Shown in pieces: positions 1 to 9,164 of a stretch of 64,000 nucleotides of DNA. Each line of letters begins with the position of its first letter. Position 1 is the first letter of the stretch. The notes below the pieces were generated by a model. That model was given only the letters and a program-made list of their open reading frames with translations, did no database searches and had not been told where the DNA came from. The translations under genes were made by a program, and so were the position numbers. The stretch spans positions 10,845,142-10,909,141 of the forward strand of contig CM119271.1 of the NCBI GenBank assembly GCA_051294375.1, read 5' to 3'. Origin of the DNA: Paraspadella gotoi (taxonomy: Eukaryota > Chaetognatha).

Positions 1-495
1 TACAGAAATGGATATTTATTTTTAAATAAATCAAATGGGTAAAAAGGCTGTAAAAGCTATCAAGCTCAATCAGTTAGAATTTTTAAATTAGTTTCTTTAC
101 TTTTTACTTATTTTTTTTAGAGAAAAACATTTTTTAACCTGTTCCTAAAGACAATAATACTGAATTTGTTCAGCCTATTCCTTGACCTTGGCTTATAAAT
201 TTTTTTTGCTCAGTCATGGCGAATTTTAAAAAAAGCGATGGTGAGCTTGCTTCGATACAAAAGTCAGTTCAATTCTGTTGTCGCTCATTATGGGACTTTT
301 TGAAAGACTTTATTAAATGCCGTATTATAATTTATTTACATGAAATGTTCAAAAGCTTCATAGTATTAATGTTTCCCTTTTGCGTCATCCGGGGTATTAA
401 TCAAAATGACTTTTAACAAAGTTGCTTAGCGAAGATTCACATTTAACAAATTGAAATTTCAAATCGTCAACTCGGAACTTTAAACAGTTCCATTT
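1..495. other. AT-rich stretch with no supported gene
   Basis: This is AT-rich sequence downstream (on the minus strand) of the sacsin-like exon. It should be that gene's first intron and may run into exons off the left edge. I see no exon, RNA gene or repeat family here. The short open frame at 216-416 has no codon pattern or domain to support it. Confidence 0.5.
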
Positions 496-501
496 GCTTA
501 C

Positions 502-674
502 TTGTCGTAAATGAGATGAACCTCGGTGGCCCCAGCGTCGTCGGCATTTTGGACGAGCTCCTTGGGGATGGCCAGACCGTCCGAGTATTCCTCGAGCAGT
601 CGATTGATTCTTTGCGTGAGGGGTTCGGACTGGCCGCCGATCTCGATGTCGACGTCGTCCTCAAAGTCTGACAT
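502..674 (-). CDS. Sacsin-like protein, first coding exon
   Basis: Read on the minus strand from the ATG at 674-672, this exon encodes 57 codons plus two bases and ends at a GTAAGC donor (501-496), phase 2. An in-frame TGA lies three codons upstream of the ATG, which supports this start. After an acidic N-terminus (MSDFEDDVDIEI) comes EPLTQRINRLLEEY and then KELVQNADDAGATEV. That last stretch is the N-box of the Hsp90-like ATPase fold in the sacsin repeating region; human sacsin has KELIQNAEDAGATEV. Sacsin-type proteins are very large cytoplasmic co-chaperones, so this is only the first few percent of the protein and the rest must lie left of the window. Invertebrates often carry several sacsin-like genes, so orthology to SACS is not claimed. 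The family call is solid; the gene's extent is unknown. Confidence 0.8.
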
Positions 675-1190
675 GACGTCCGATCACGCCATCTGTGTTT
701 GATGAACGAATTAATATTGAATATATATTTATGTTGAAAAAGATTTAACGAAGGGATTTAAGATTGAAGATTTAAGATATCATCAACGGGAATGGACCTA
801 TTAACGGACTTGGTTGGACTAGTGATGTGATTGCTCGTCTCCTTCACGAATCATCAGAATGCCGACGAATCACAGACCTCACTACAACCTTAGAATGACC
901 AATGACCGACAGAGGAACCGACGGAGGGATTGATGGTCAAAATTGCGAAGGGAACTCTCGGCATTCTTCCCGACATCCAAACTCAAGAAAGAACTCTTCT
1001 TCATTAAATTGTTTATATTTTGTCATCATGTCGTCTTTACCTATGTCATCACCCTAATCATTGTCCGTCGTTAATAAAACTATTGTCGACCAAATACTTT
1101 GCCACTTATTATTTACCCTAGTTATTTGACAAACAAACAAATTTTGTTTGACATTATTCTTTCATTTCGTTGTGTTTGAGATTTAACGAT

Positions 1191-1295
1191 AATTGGTTTT
1201 TGATGCAACAACGATTTTATTAATATAAACAGACATGAAGAGTCGAAACATGTCTGTTTATTTAAATAAAATCGTTGTTGCATCAAAAACCAATT
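1191..1295. repeat. Near-perfect foldback hairpin (MITE-like)
   Basis: Two 47-bp arms (1191-1237 and 1249-1295) are inverted copies of each other, with three mismatches clustered in the middle and an 11-base loop. The arms start AATTGGTTTTTGATGCAAC. The flanks carry short direct repeats of the type AAAAAGATTTAACGAAG (about 736, 1339 and 1392). No coding capacity. A small foldback element or a transcribed hairpin are both possible. Confidence 0.75.
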
Positions 1296-1504
1296 TTGAT
1301 TTAAGAGTTAACAAATTAATATTAACTATATTAATGTTAAAAAAGATTTAACGAAGATTTAGGAAATAAATATTAAATATATTAATGTTGAAAAAGATTT
1401 AATGAAGAGATTAAAGATAAACTCAAAGGTTTAAGATTTAACAAATTAAATATATTAATATTGATTGAAAGAAAAAGTGGAATTGGGAAACATTTAAAAA
1501 AATA

Positions 1505-1760
1505 TATTGTTGTATGAAATTGGTACAACCAATATAAAAACAAGTTTGAGCAAACAATGTCGGATCTGCCTACGATAATTAATTAATTAATTAATTAATT
1601 AATCGATTAATTAATTAATTAATTAATTAATTTTAATATGTAATAATTAATTTTAAATTTATATTCAACTTATCATCATCGATGTCCTTAAAATTGGGTT
1701 AGGACAGTTATTAAATATGTTTTGTTTACATTTTATCAAAACAAACAAATATCCTCTATT
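1505..1760 (+). repeat. Dispersed repeat with (AATT)n core; inverted copy at 15.4-15.6 kb
   Basis: The segment begins with the palindromic end GAAATTGGTACAACCAATAT seen in another repeat family here. It continues through TCGGATCTGCCTACG and an (AATT)n tract (about 1579-1632) to a tail ending in TTTTATCAAAACAAAC. The same order, reverse-complemented, is found at about 15,395-15,625. It is a mobile or dispersed repeat without coding potential. Its TCGGATCTGC motif also occurs in the hairpin that ends the pearl-like element at 4.35 kb. Confidence 0.7.
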
Positions 1761-1770
1761 TTATTTTATG

Positions 1771-1773
1771 TCT

Positions 1774-1840
<67 letters not shown>
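1771..1840. repeat. (CT)n microsatellite
   Basis: Uninterrupted CT dinucleotide run. Two more runs follow at about 2331-2382 and 2417-2487, each followed by nearly the same TTGCAATTGCGACGATC sequence, so the CT run and its flank were duplicated together. Leu/Ser-rich open frames across it are not genes. Confidence 0.95.
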
Positions 1841-1843
<3 letters not shown>

Positions 1844-2344
1844 CTGCAATTGCGACGATCTTTATGCTTTTCAGATTTTTTTTAACTTGCATCATTTTTT
1901 CACATTAATTAATTAAAACATTTATTAGTAATCATTAATATTAAAGATTCAAGTAAATGTGACTTATGTTTTTTTCCATCTAAACTCATTTCCCCTGGCA
2001 CAATTTCGTCAATACTTTATATATTATTATATATTAATAAATATTTAAAAGCTTCAGTGCAACAACCCAATGAACTAATTCAAAAAGTTATATTGAAAAT
2101 CGATTTAGTAGTAAAAGAAAAAAAAAATTTAAAGAGAACTAGAAGTTATAAAAAGTGTTCAATTTTGGCCCGCCTTACTAGATATTAGGCCTTACTAGAT
2201 ATATTGCATGTGATTAAACAATGTTATCAGAATAATAATTTATCAATTTTATGTATTTTGTAAGTATTTTAAGTATTTTTATTCAGTGAGTAAAATAACA
2301 ACTTTTTTATTCGCTAATTTTTATATCGGACTCTCTCTCTTCTA

Positions 2345-2384
<40 letters not shown>

Positions 2385-2413
2385 AAATTGCGACGATCCT
2401 TATGCTCATTTTA

Positions 2414-2491
<78 letters not shown>

Positions 2492-3334
2492 AATTGCGAC
2501 GATCCTTATGCTTTTAGGATTTTTTAAACTTGTATCATTTTTCTGCTTCAAGTAAATGTGACTTATTTTTTTTTTCATTTAAACTCATTTCCACTGGCAC
2601 AATTCCGTCAAAACTTTATATCTAGCTTTTTCACACACTTTCCTACCCGCTCACAAAATTTCATCTCAATCTATTATGGGTTAAAATAAGTAAAAAGATT
2701 CAAGTAAATGTGACTCATATTTTTTTCATTTAAACTCATTTCCACTCGTACGTTTCCACCGAAACTTTATATCAAGCATCGATACACATTTTTCTACCCA
2801 CACCAAAAAATTTGAACTCAATCTATCCATCCAATTATGATTAATTAGAGTACTTATTGGTTTAAAATAAGTAAAAAGATTTTAGTAAATGCGACTTATG
2901 TTTTTTTCCACTTAAACTCATTTCCACTCACACGATTCTCGTGAAACTTTTATATCCAGCTTTATCACACACTTTCCTACCCACACACAAAATTTCATTT
3001 CAATCCAACCAGCCAATCACGAGTTATTGGAGCTTTTTGCTAAGGTGGGACGGATGGACGGATTGATTGACTGATTAATTAATTATTGATTAATTAATTG
3101 ACTAATTGATTAATTAACTGATTAATTATTTGAACTTATTAATACATCCTGCATATACATTTAATATAAAAAGGAAAAAGAAGCATAATCAATTAGTGAA
3201 ACAGGTTTTTTGTTTTTTCCATTTAAACTCATTTCCACTCAAAAGATTCCATCGAAACTTGGTTTCCTGTTCAATCACACACTTTTCTACTCACATACAA
3301 AATTCCAGGTCAATCATAATTAAGTGGTAATAAG

Positions 3335-3642
3335 CTATCTTGGTCAACTTGCATAATTTAATCAACTTGCATAATTTGGTCAACTGACATAATTTGGTTA
3401 ACTGACATAATTTGGTCTACTGACATAATTTGGTCAACTGACATAATTTGGTCAACTGACATAATTTGATCAATTAAGATAATTTGGTCAACCGGCATAA
3501 TTTGGTTAACTGGCATAATTTTATCAACTAGCCTAATTTGGTCAACAGGCATAATTTGGTCAACTTGCAAAACTTGATTAACTTGCAGAATTTGGTCAAC
3601 TGGCATAATTTGGTCAATTAGCATAATTTGGTCAATCAATCA
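3335..3642 (+). repeat. 18-bp minisatellite inside the pearl-like array
   Basis: About 16 diverged copies of a unit like AATTTGGTCAACTGGCAT run through this interval and end in a short (CAAT)n and (GA)n run. Copies differ at one to three positions, mainly in the CTGGC/CTGAC/TTGCA part, so the array is not recent. The minus-strand open frame made of DQIMxV repeats is a by-product of the 18-bp period. Confidence 0.9.
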
Positions 3643-4189
3643 ATCAATCAATCAGAGAGAGAGAGAGAGAAACTTTAAAAAATTCAAATAAATGTGTCTT
3701 TTGGTTTTCTAATTTGAACTCTTTTCCACTCCTACGATTCCATCAAAAAATTTTTATCCAGCTTTATCAACATACTTTCCTACCCACACACAAAATTCAA
3801 TTTAGATTTATCTATCCAATTTTTAATAAACAAAATAATTATGAGTAAATTTAAGTAAAAATACTTCAAGTAAATATGACTTTTGTTTTTTCCATTTTAA
3901 CTCATTTCCACTCGCACGATTCCATCGAAACTTTATATCCGGCTCAATCACACCACTTTCCTACCATCATACAAAATTTAAAGTCAATTGCACTATCCAC
4001 TCATGAGCAATTGGCGTTCAAATAGTGAAATATATTTTTTTTGTTTTTTTCCATTTAAACCAATTTCCACTCGCACGATTCCCTCGAAACTTCATATCCA
4101 TCTCAATCACACAGTTTCCTACCCACACACAAAATTTCATACCAATCCATCCATCCAATCACGGGTAATTGGAGTTTTTTGCTAAGGTG

Positions 4190-4245
4190 GCGGACGGACG
4201 GACGGACGGACGGACGGACGGGGACGGACGGACGGACGGACGGAC
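4190..4245 (+). repeat. (ACGG)n tetranucleotide tract
   Basis: About 13 copies of CGGA/ACGG with one interruption (GGGG). It sits between the core repeats and the 3' hairpin of the pearl-like element, where that family normally carries such a tract. Confidence 0.95.
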
Positions 4246-4353
4246 ATCATTTTTTTTGCATAATTTATCATAATTCGATGTTCTGACATGATATAAGTGT
4301 GTGCCCGACAATATTGAGGGGGCGGACCGACGGACCGAAAAAGTGAGTTATAG

Positions 4354-4383
4354 AGTCGGATCTGCTGATAAGCAGATCCGACT
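4354..4383. repeat. Perfect 13-bp hairpin at the 3' end of the pearl-like element
   Basis: AGTCGGATCTGCT (4354-4366), loop GATA, AGCAGATCCGACT (4371-4383), followed by a run of seven A. A terminal hairpin followed by an A-rich junction fits a Helitron-like 3' end. The same position in a second family (5.17-5.20 kb) holds a hairpin of different sequence. Confidence 0.9.
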
Positions 4384-4390
4384 AAAAAAA

Positions 4391-4935
4391 TTACCCATTC
4401 ATAATTTAATATAATAAACGAGCTATCTTGCCCCTTTATTTTAAATCACAAACCTGCGAAAAAAGGTTGTAAAATTCCAAAATTATGGGACAGTCTGTAG
4501 CGAATCGTGCGATGAGACAAAGAAAGTGAATTTCGATACTTAGAAAAAACTCCCGCCAAAACCGGATCCCGCATGTATTGCTACAATTCCGAGAAATTAG
4601 AGCATTTCTGGTAAATGTTGAGCGACCAAACTGGTTTGATCGTTTCCCGCTTCCAGCGTCGTGTTTGGTCATTTCGGTGTCTCGGACGATGATGGGCGCG
4701 ATGTCAGGGCGTTGGCTTGAATCGGATTGGCTCGGATTGAAAAAAAAAAAAAAAGACCAAAGACAACTTTTCATTTTAAATTAAGATTTAATTAAACTCA
4801 ATTAAACTCAATTTACATTTCTTTGTCTCTTTACAACCAACTTACAATTGCATTAACCTTTGTTTCGCCAGAATATTTAAATTGTTCTCCTAATTCTTTC
4901 TCTCTTTCAGAAAAATAAAAAACAAGGAACGGTTA
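4391..4935. other. Intergenic stretch, no gene seen
   Basis: No exon, RNA gene or clear repeat can be supported. The two opposing open frames around 4436-4784 overlap one another and end in an A14 run. Neither shows a recognisable domain or splice context. Confidence 0.4.
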
Positions 4936-4979
4936 TTCCAAGGTGTTGCGCCGCATTACTTTTCTTTTTACTTATAATG

Positions 4980-5210
4980 TCATTTGTTCCTTAAGGTTTA
5001 TAAGATTTCTTTAAAAACAAAAGGCGGCACCAGTAGTCGCTTAGATATGATTTTTAACAAATGAGCAACAAACTATAGGCAAGTTATAAGCTTTTAATAT
5101 AAGTGGACAGACCGACGGACAGACATACCGATGGACCGACCGACCGACCGAAAAGTGACTTATAGAGTTGCTCCGCGATTACTCGCGGCGCAACTAAAAA
5201 AATTTAAACC
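4980..5210 (+). repeat. Second repeat family with the same 3' module (GACC)n-hairpin
   Basis: Contains ACAAATGAGCAACAAACTATAGGCAAG, then (GACC/GACGG)n at about 5106-5150, then GAAAAGTGACTTATAGAGT, then a 12-bp hairpin (5166-5177 with 5184-5195, one mismatch) and an A7 run. Related copies lie at 60.41-60.57 kb and 60.70-60.86 kb, with shorter matches at about 12.55-12.62, 37.90-37.97 and 61.09-61.16 kb. The order of parts matches the pearl-like element although the hairpin sequence differs. Non-coding and probably non-autonomous. Confidence 0.65.
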
Positions 5211-5733
5211 GGAATAATAAAACAATTCAAGATTCGTATTTCGTAAAAATCCCGTTTGCGGTTTTGGTCTTTTGCGTGCGAAATGAAATCAATTAATCGG
5301 CTTGAAATGAAAATATAACTAGATATGTATATCTCAATTAAATTTTCCGATGACGATATATTCATAAATTTCTCTTATCTAGCGACGACGCTCGCTTCAG
5401 TTCTCGATTTTTAACCTCTAACGAATTAACGCCGTATTTCTGTTCTTTTATTTAAATTTAATATTATATGTTACACACTAATCATTAACCCTAATCGGTA
5501 ATCACTAACTCAGAATCCCTAACCCCACACTAAGCCCAACTCTTACCCTAAACCTCATTATAAAAAAAGTGCCTTATTATCATTCAAATGAATATCGGGG
5601 CGCTTGTGGTAAAATATGGCCGAATTTGAACCGAGAATCTCGGGATTTGGAAAAGTCGGGAAAAGGAAAGGCGGATGAGGGGGGCGCGGATGGGGGAGGT
5701 CGGTGGACCGGTGGGGTACATCATTATATCACT

Positions 5734-6326
5734 AAGCGTAGTGGAAAGTTACATACGAAAATCTAAAAGTCATTATGACAACATACCATCAGTGAACATT
5801 AATTTGTAAAAAAAATTAATTTTATGTTTTTTTAATTTTCACAGTAGGCTATATTTATATATAGTACTATCCTTATAAAATCGAAAAATTTCAAAATAGC
5901 TTTCTTAATTGATTGGAGATTTGAATTCCATCTGTCAAGAAGTTGATAAAAGAAAATATAAATCATTTTTAAAAATTCTTTCATTAAGTGGGTTAAAAAT
6001 TAAAAACCTATATTTAATACCATAAAAAGGTAATTTTCAGCTTAAAATATAGCTTTTTTCTAATTTTTGACCCACTAATGAAGGATTTTCAAAAAGAGTT
6101 ATATTTTTTTTTATCACTTTTTATGACGAATCCAAATCTGCAAAAAATTTTAGAAAAAACTGTTTGAAATTTACATTTACTTGTTTAGTACTAGTATAAA
6201 TATGGCTTACTGCATAAGTTGTAAAATTATTAAAATTTTTTTATTACATAAATGTTTATTAGTATAATGTTGTCGTTCCTCACTTTTAGAATTTTAATTA
6301 AAGTTAATTAGAAATTTACTACGCCT
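5734..6326. mobile_element. Palindromic (foldback) MITE-like element
   Basis: The whole segment folds on itself around 6,020. CAGTAGGCTATATTTATATATAG on the left pairs with ATAAATATGGCTTACTG on the right. The stretch with ATTAAGTGGGTTAAAAATT pairs with AATTTTTGACCCACTAAT. The ends read AGCGTAGT and ACTACGCC. A second copy, including both ends, sits at 18,459-19,132. There is no coding capacity, so any transposase must act in trans. TTAA-like bases at the second copy's borders allow a piggyBac-type origin, but that is a guess. Confidence 0.75.
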
Positions 6327-6483
6327 TATATGCACCCTATTTTGGCGTTACAATGAATAATATTATATAATACAAAATACGAATCGATTAGAACGAGAAG
6401 AAGGAGACAGCGGTCGAATTATCCTTCCGAGTTTAAACGATAAATTCTGCCGGTGGATGACAGGACAATAGAAGGAAAAGATA

Positions 6484-6506
6484 AGAGCGAGAGAAGAGAG
6501 AGAGAG

Positions 6507-6557
<51 letters not shown>

Positions 6558-6582
6558 GAGAGAGAGAGCGAAGAGAGAGAAA
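6484..6582. repeat. (GA)n microsatellite
   Basis: GA dinucleotide run with a few GC-containing interruptions. The Arg/Glu-rich and Leu/Ser-rich frames crossing it are artefacts of the repeat. Confidence 0.95.
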
Positions 6583-6599
6583 ACAAAATATTCGACCCT

Positions 6600-6730
6600 C
6601 TCAAACCCAAAGGTCCTTCTTGCCCGGTGGCCGCCTCGGCAGTTGAGAAGGACGGGTCGCTTAACCCGCCTGTAGACCTGTAGCCTGATCCGAAGCTCAG
6701 AGACTGAGAATTTATAAACCGTTAATTCAT
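6600..6730 (+). repeat. SINE-like tail, copy 1
   Basis: Carries GACGGGTCGCTTAACCCGCC followed by AGCCTGATCCGAAGCTCAGAGACTG. The same two blocks, in the same order and spacing, occur at 40.31-40.37 kb behind a tRNA-like head. Here the head is degraded or replaced by the GA microsatellite. Confidence 0.6.
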
Positions 6731-6822
6731 TAATTCATAACAATGATTAACTGAAAACTTTTTTTTTCGATTTCAAAGTTAAATTTTAGAGCGACATTGA
6801 CGCCTCGAAACCACACCTCTCT

Positions 6823-6860
6823 CCTCTCTCTCTTCTCTCTCTCTCTCTCTCTCTTCTCTC

Positions 6861-6915
<55 letters not shown>

Positions 6916-6927
6916 GCTCTCTCTCTG
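6823..6927. repeat. (CT)n microsatellite
   Basis: CT run with TCG and TTC interruptions. Followed by a short (CAAT)n at about 6990-7008. No gene. Confidence 0.95.
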
Positions 6928-7108
6928 CCAGTCAATAATATTCGTTGGAACAAACAATAACTCAGCAACAAACAGTAAGTCACTCGATCATCAATCAATC
7001 AATCAATCAGTTACGTAGCTTAAAAGCGTTTTTAGATTATCAAGATGAGAAATTGGTACAACAATATTATTAATACTATTATAACGAATGATTTAATAGC
7101 TGTGATCT

Positions 7109-7290
7109 NNNNNNNNNNNNNNNNNNNNNNNNNNNNNNNNNNNNNNNNNNNNNNNNNNNNNNNNNNNNNNNNNNNNNNNNNNNNNNNNNNNNNNNNNNNN
7201 NNNNNNNNNNNNNNNNNNNNNNNNNNNNNNNNNNNNNNNNNNNNNNNNNNNNNNNNNNNNNNNNNNNNNNNNNNNNNNNNNNNNNNNNNN
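7109..7290. other. Assembly gap (182 N)
   Basis: Run of undetermined bases. Open frames drawn through it have no meaning. Confidence 1.
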
Positions 7291-7554
7291 TTCCGCACTC
7301 GATAACACGTCTCAACCTAATCGCGTAACTGACATCTGAACTAAACAATAGGTTCACCCGGTTATGTGAATTATAACTCGCATGGTCCAAAAAATGAATT
7401 CACGATTCCAAAGAAAAATCAAAATTGCGGTTCCAGTGGACGCGGAAACAAATGAACTTCGCGTTTTTCAATTTCAAAAAAATTGTATGTTAAGTATTAT
7501 TTATAGGAACTGATACTGATAGGATACTGAACTGAACTGAACTGATAGGAAAGC

Positions 7555-7731
7555 CAGGTACTCTCGGAGTGAATAAACAAGATCGGATTGAAAGCTTGCA
7601 GGGACCTGCCATGTCATTATCCTGTTAAAGTTCTGGAGGCCTTAAACTACCATAGCTCGTACAAAAACATGGTCAAAATAGCTTGTTTATTGAATAAATG
7701 GAATATCTTATATTGGTCGTACCAATTTCAT
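7555..7731 (+). repeat. Dispersed ~180-bp repeat ('GGTTGTACCAAT' family), copy 1
   Basis: Starts CCAGGTACTCTCGGAGTGAA, contains GAAAGCTTGCAGGGACCTGC and GGAGGCCTTAAAC, and ends in ATTGGTCGTACCAATTTCAT, whose core is palindromic. Other copies: about 9600-9811 (minus), 33,550-33,660 (minus, short), 34,514-34,690 (plus), 36,480-36,658 (plus) and 41,028-41,190 (minus), with a remnant near 11,620-11,690. The high copy number in one window indicates a successful mobile repeat. I see no tRNA promoter boxes, so MITE or SINE status is open. Confidence 0.8.
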
Positions 7732-7739
7732 AACATTTT

Positions 7740-8355
7740 GGATCCAATAGTGAACCGCTGGGGTCCCTTATCTCCCGCGCTTAACGCAAACTTTAATCTG
7801 TCTGCGAAAGGTTTTAATCTCGAAAGTCACTCCTTAAAATTTCGACGACATTCGAAGTTCGGTTCCAACCCAGGTAAGCGATTTTCAAAATCGTTTTAAT
7901 TTGAATATTTAAATAGTTTGTATGTCATAATTTGAGAGTAGCAAACAAAAATTATTAGACTCAAGTCTTTATTTTTTTTTTTAAATTCTGTGTGGAAGTT
8001 GAAAAATTACTTGTTCAACTATACTAGTTTCTATATAATAATTACGAAATTCAAGATTTATTCATTTGAGAAAATTGTATTCATACTGAGAATGTCATTT
8101 TCCCAAAATGTGATGAGTTTTGTAATTCAATTTCGATTAAATTTCAATTCCTTTAAACGTTAGTGTCTTTTGTTTTTGTTGAATTTGAATAGTTTAGTTT
8201 TTACTTGTTTACCGTTTTCTAGTCTTTTACACTGATACTGTTTCTGATTTTGTCAATACTGTTTTTGGTATTAATAACAAAAAAATTCACCAAATTCCAA
8301 ATTTCAGTCGACTCCTTCACATTTCGTCTTCGGTGAAAAAAAAAGAGACACGAAT
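7740..8355. other. AT-rich upstream region of the beta-trefoil gene
   Basis: No exon is supported. A good acceptor (ATTTCAG at about 8302-8308) lies 52 bases before the start codon at 8361, so the 5' UTR of the next gene may be spliced here. Confidence 0.35.
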
Positions 8356-8360
8356 TCACA

Positions 8361-8780
8361 ATGCGCGGACCTAACGGAAACTACACCATCACCAACATTC
8401 ATTTCGGAAATCACCTCAAGGTGACGCCACTTGTCTCTACCCGCGAAGTGCGACGAAAAAATCAAACAAAAGGNNNNNNNNNNAACAAAACCACATCTAA
8501 CGGTTTTAATATCTTACCCACTTTAGGCGGCGGGCCGCGAGGACGACGATGGCGACAGGCAAACCTACGGGAACAATCCCGGAAACGCCGTTGAGGAGAG
8601 GTGCTTGTGATTGGTGACTTGTGATTGGTTACTTGTGATTGGTGACTTCATTCCTATCCGTGATGTCCGTCTGTCTGTGTGTATGATCATGGTAAAATCT
8701 TTGAACTTGGAGAACAATTTATGAAGACCCTTTTCATTTTTCGAACCTCATCTTCGCCTCCCTCTGTCTGTTTGTCTGCC

Positions 8781-8836
<56 letters not shown>

Positions 8837-9123
8837 TAGATGCGTCTGGAGGATTCATCCCGGTCCCAACGGAAGATTTCAAGTCTCCAACAACGGCTAC
8901 GGGGGAATGCTGATGCTCAGCGAAGCCTTAGGTTTAAAAAAAAATTAAACAATTAAAATGATATCTTAATAATCAATCAATATCTCAATCAAATAATTAA
9001 CCATTAACCAATTAGTATAAATTTATATAAAATATATAAATAAATAAATTAATTAAAAAATTAAATATATGAATAATAAATTAAATAAATTAACGAATAA
9101 AAAGGTTAAATATAAACAAATTC

Positions 9124-9164
<41 letters not shown>

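Larger units (their letters stand above)
1940..4390 (+). mobile_element. Pearl-like (Helitron-like) non-autonomous element array
   Basis: A core unit recurs at irregular 150-350 bp spacing from about 1,950 to 4,180, with starts near 1950, 2550, 2700, 2880, 3200, 3685, 3870 and 4040. Each has TTCCATTTAAACTCATTTCC, then CACGATTCCATCGAAACTT, then CACACTTTCCTACCCACAC and an AATCNATCCATCCAATC end. The array is followed by an (ACGG)n tract (about 4190-4245), then GTGAGTTATAGAGT and a perfect hairpin at 4354-4383. Core tandem repeats, an ACGG microsatellite and a short hairpin tail are the known layout of bivalve 'pearl' elements and related Helitron-like non-autonomous elements. No transposase is present. 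A second copy lies at 44.2-44.8 kb on the opposite strand. The architecture is seen; the Helitron assignment is inferred. Confidence 0.65.

Noticed and set aside
1717-2555. Leu/Ser-rich frames over CT microsatellites (also at 6.4-7.0, 32.2, 41.4, 54.0 and 56.0 kb)
   Set aside because: Translations of (CT)n or (GA)n; all three frames are open.
3358-3639. DQIMxV repeat peptide, and the possibility of a CRISPR array
   Set aside because: The 18-bp repeats are contiguous with no spacers, diverged, and in animal DNA; they are a minisatellite.
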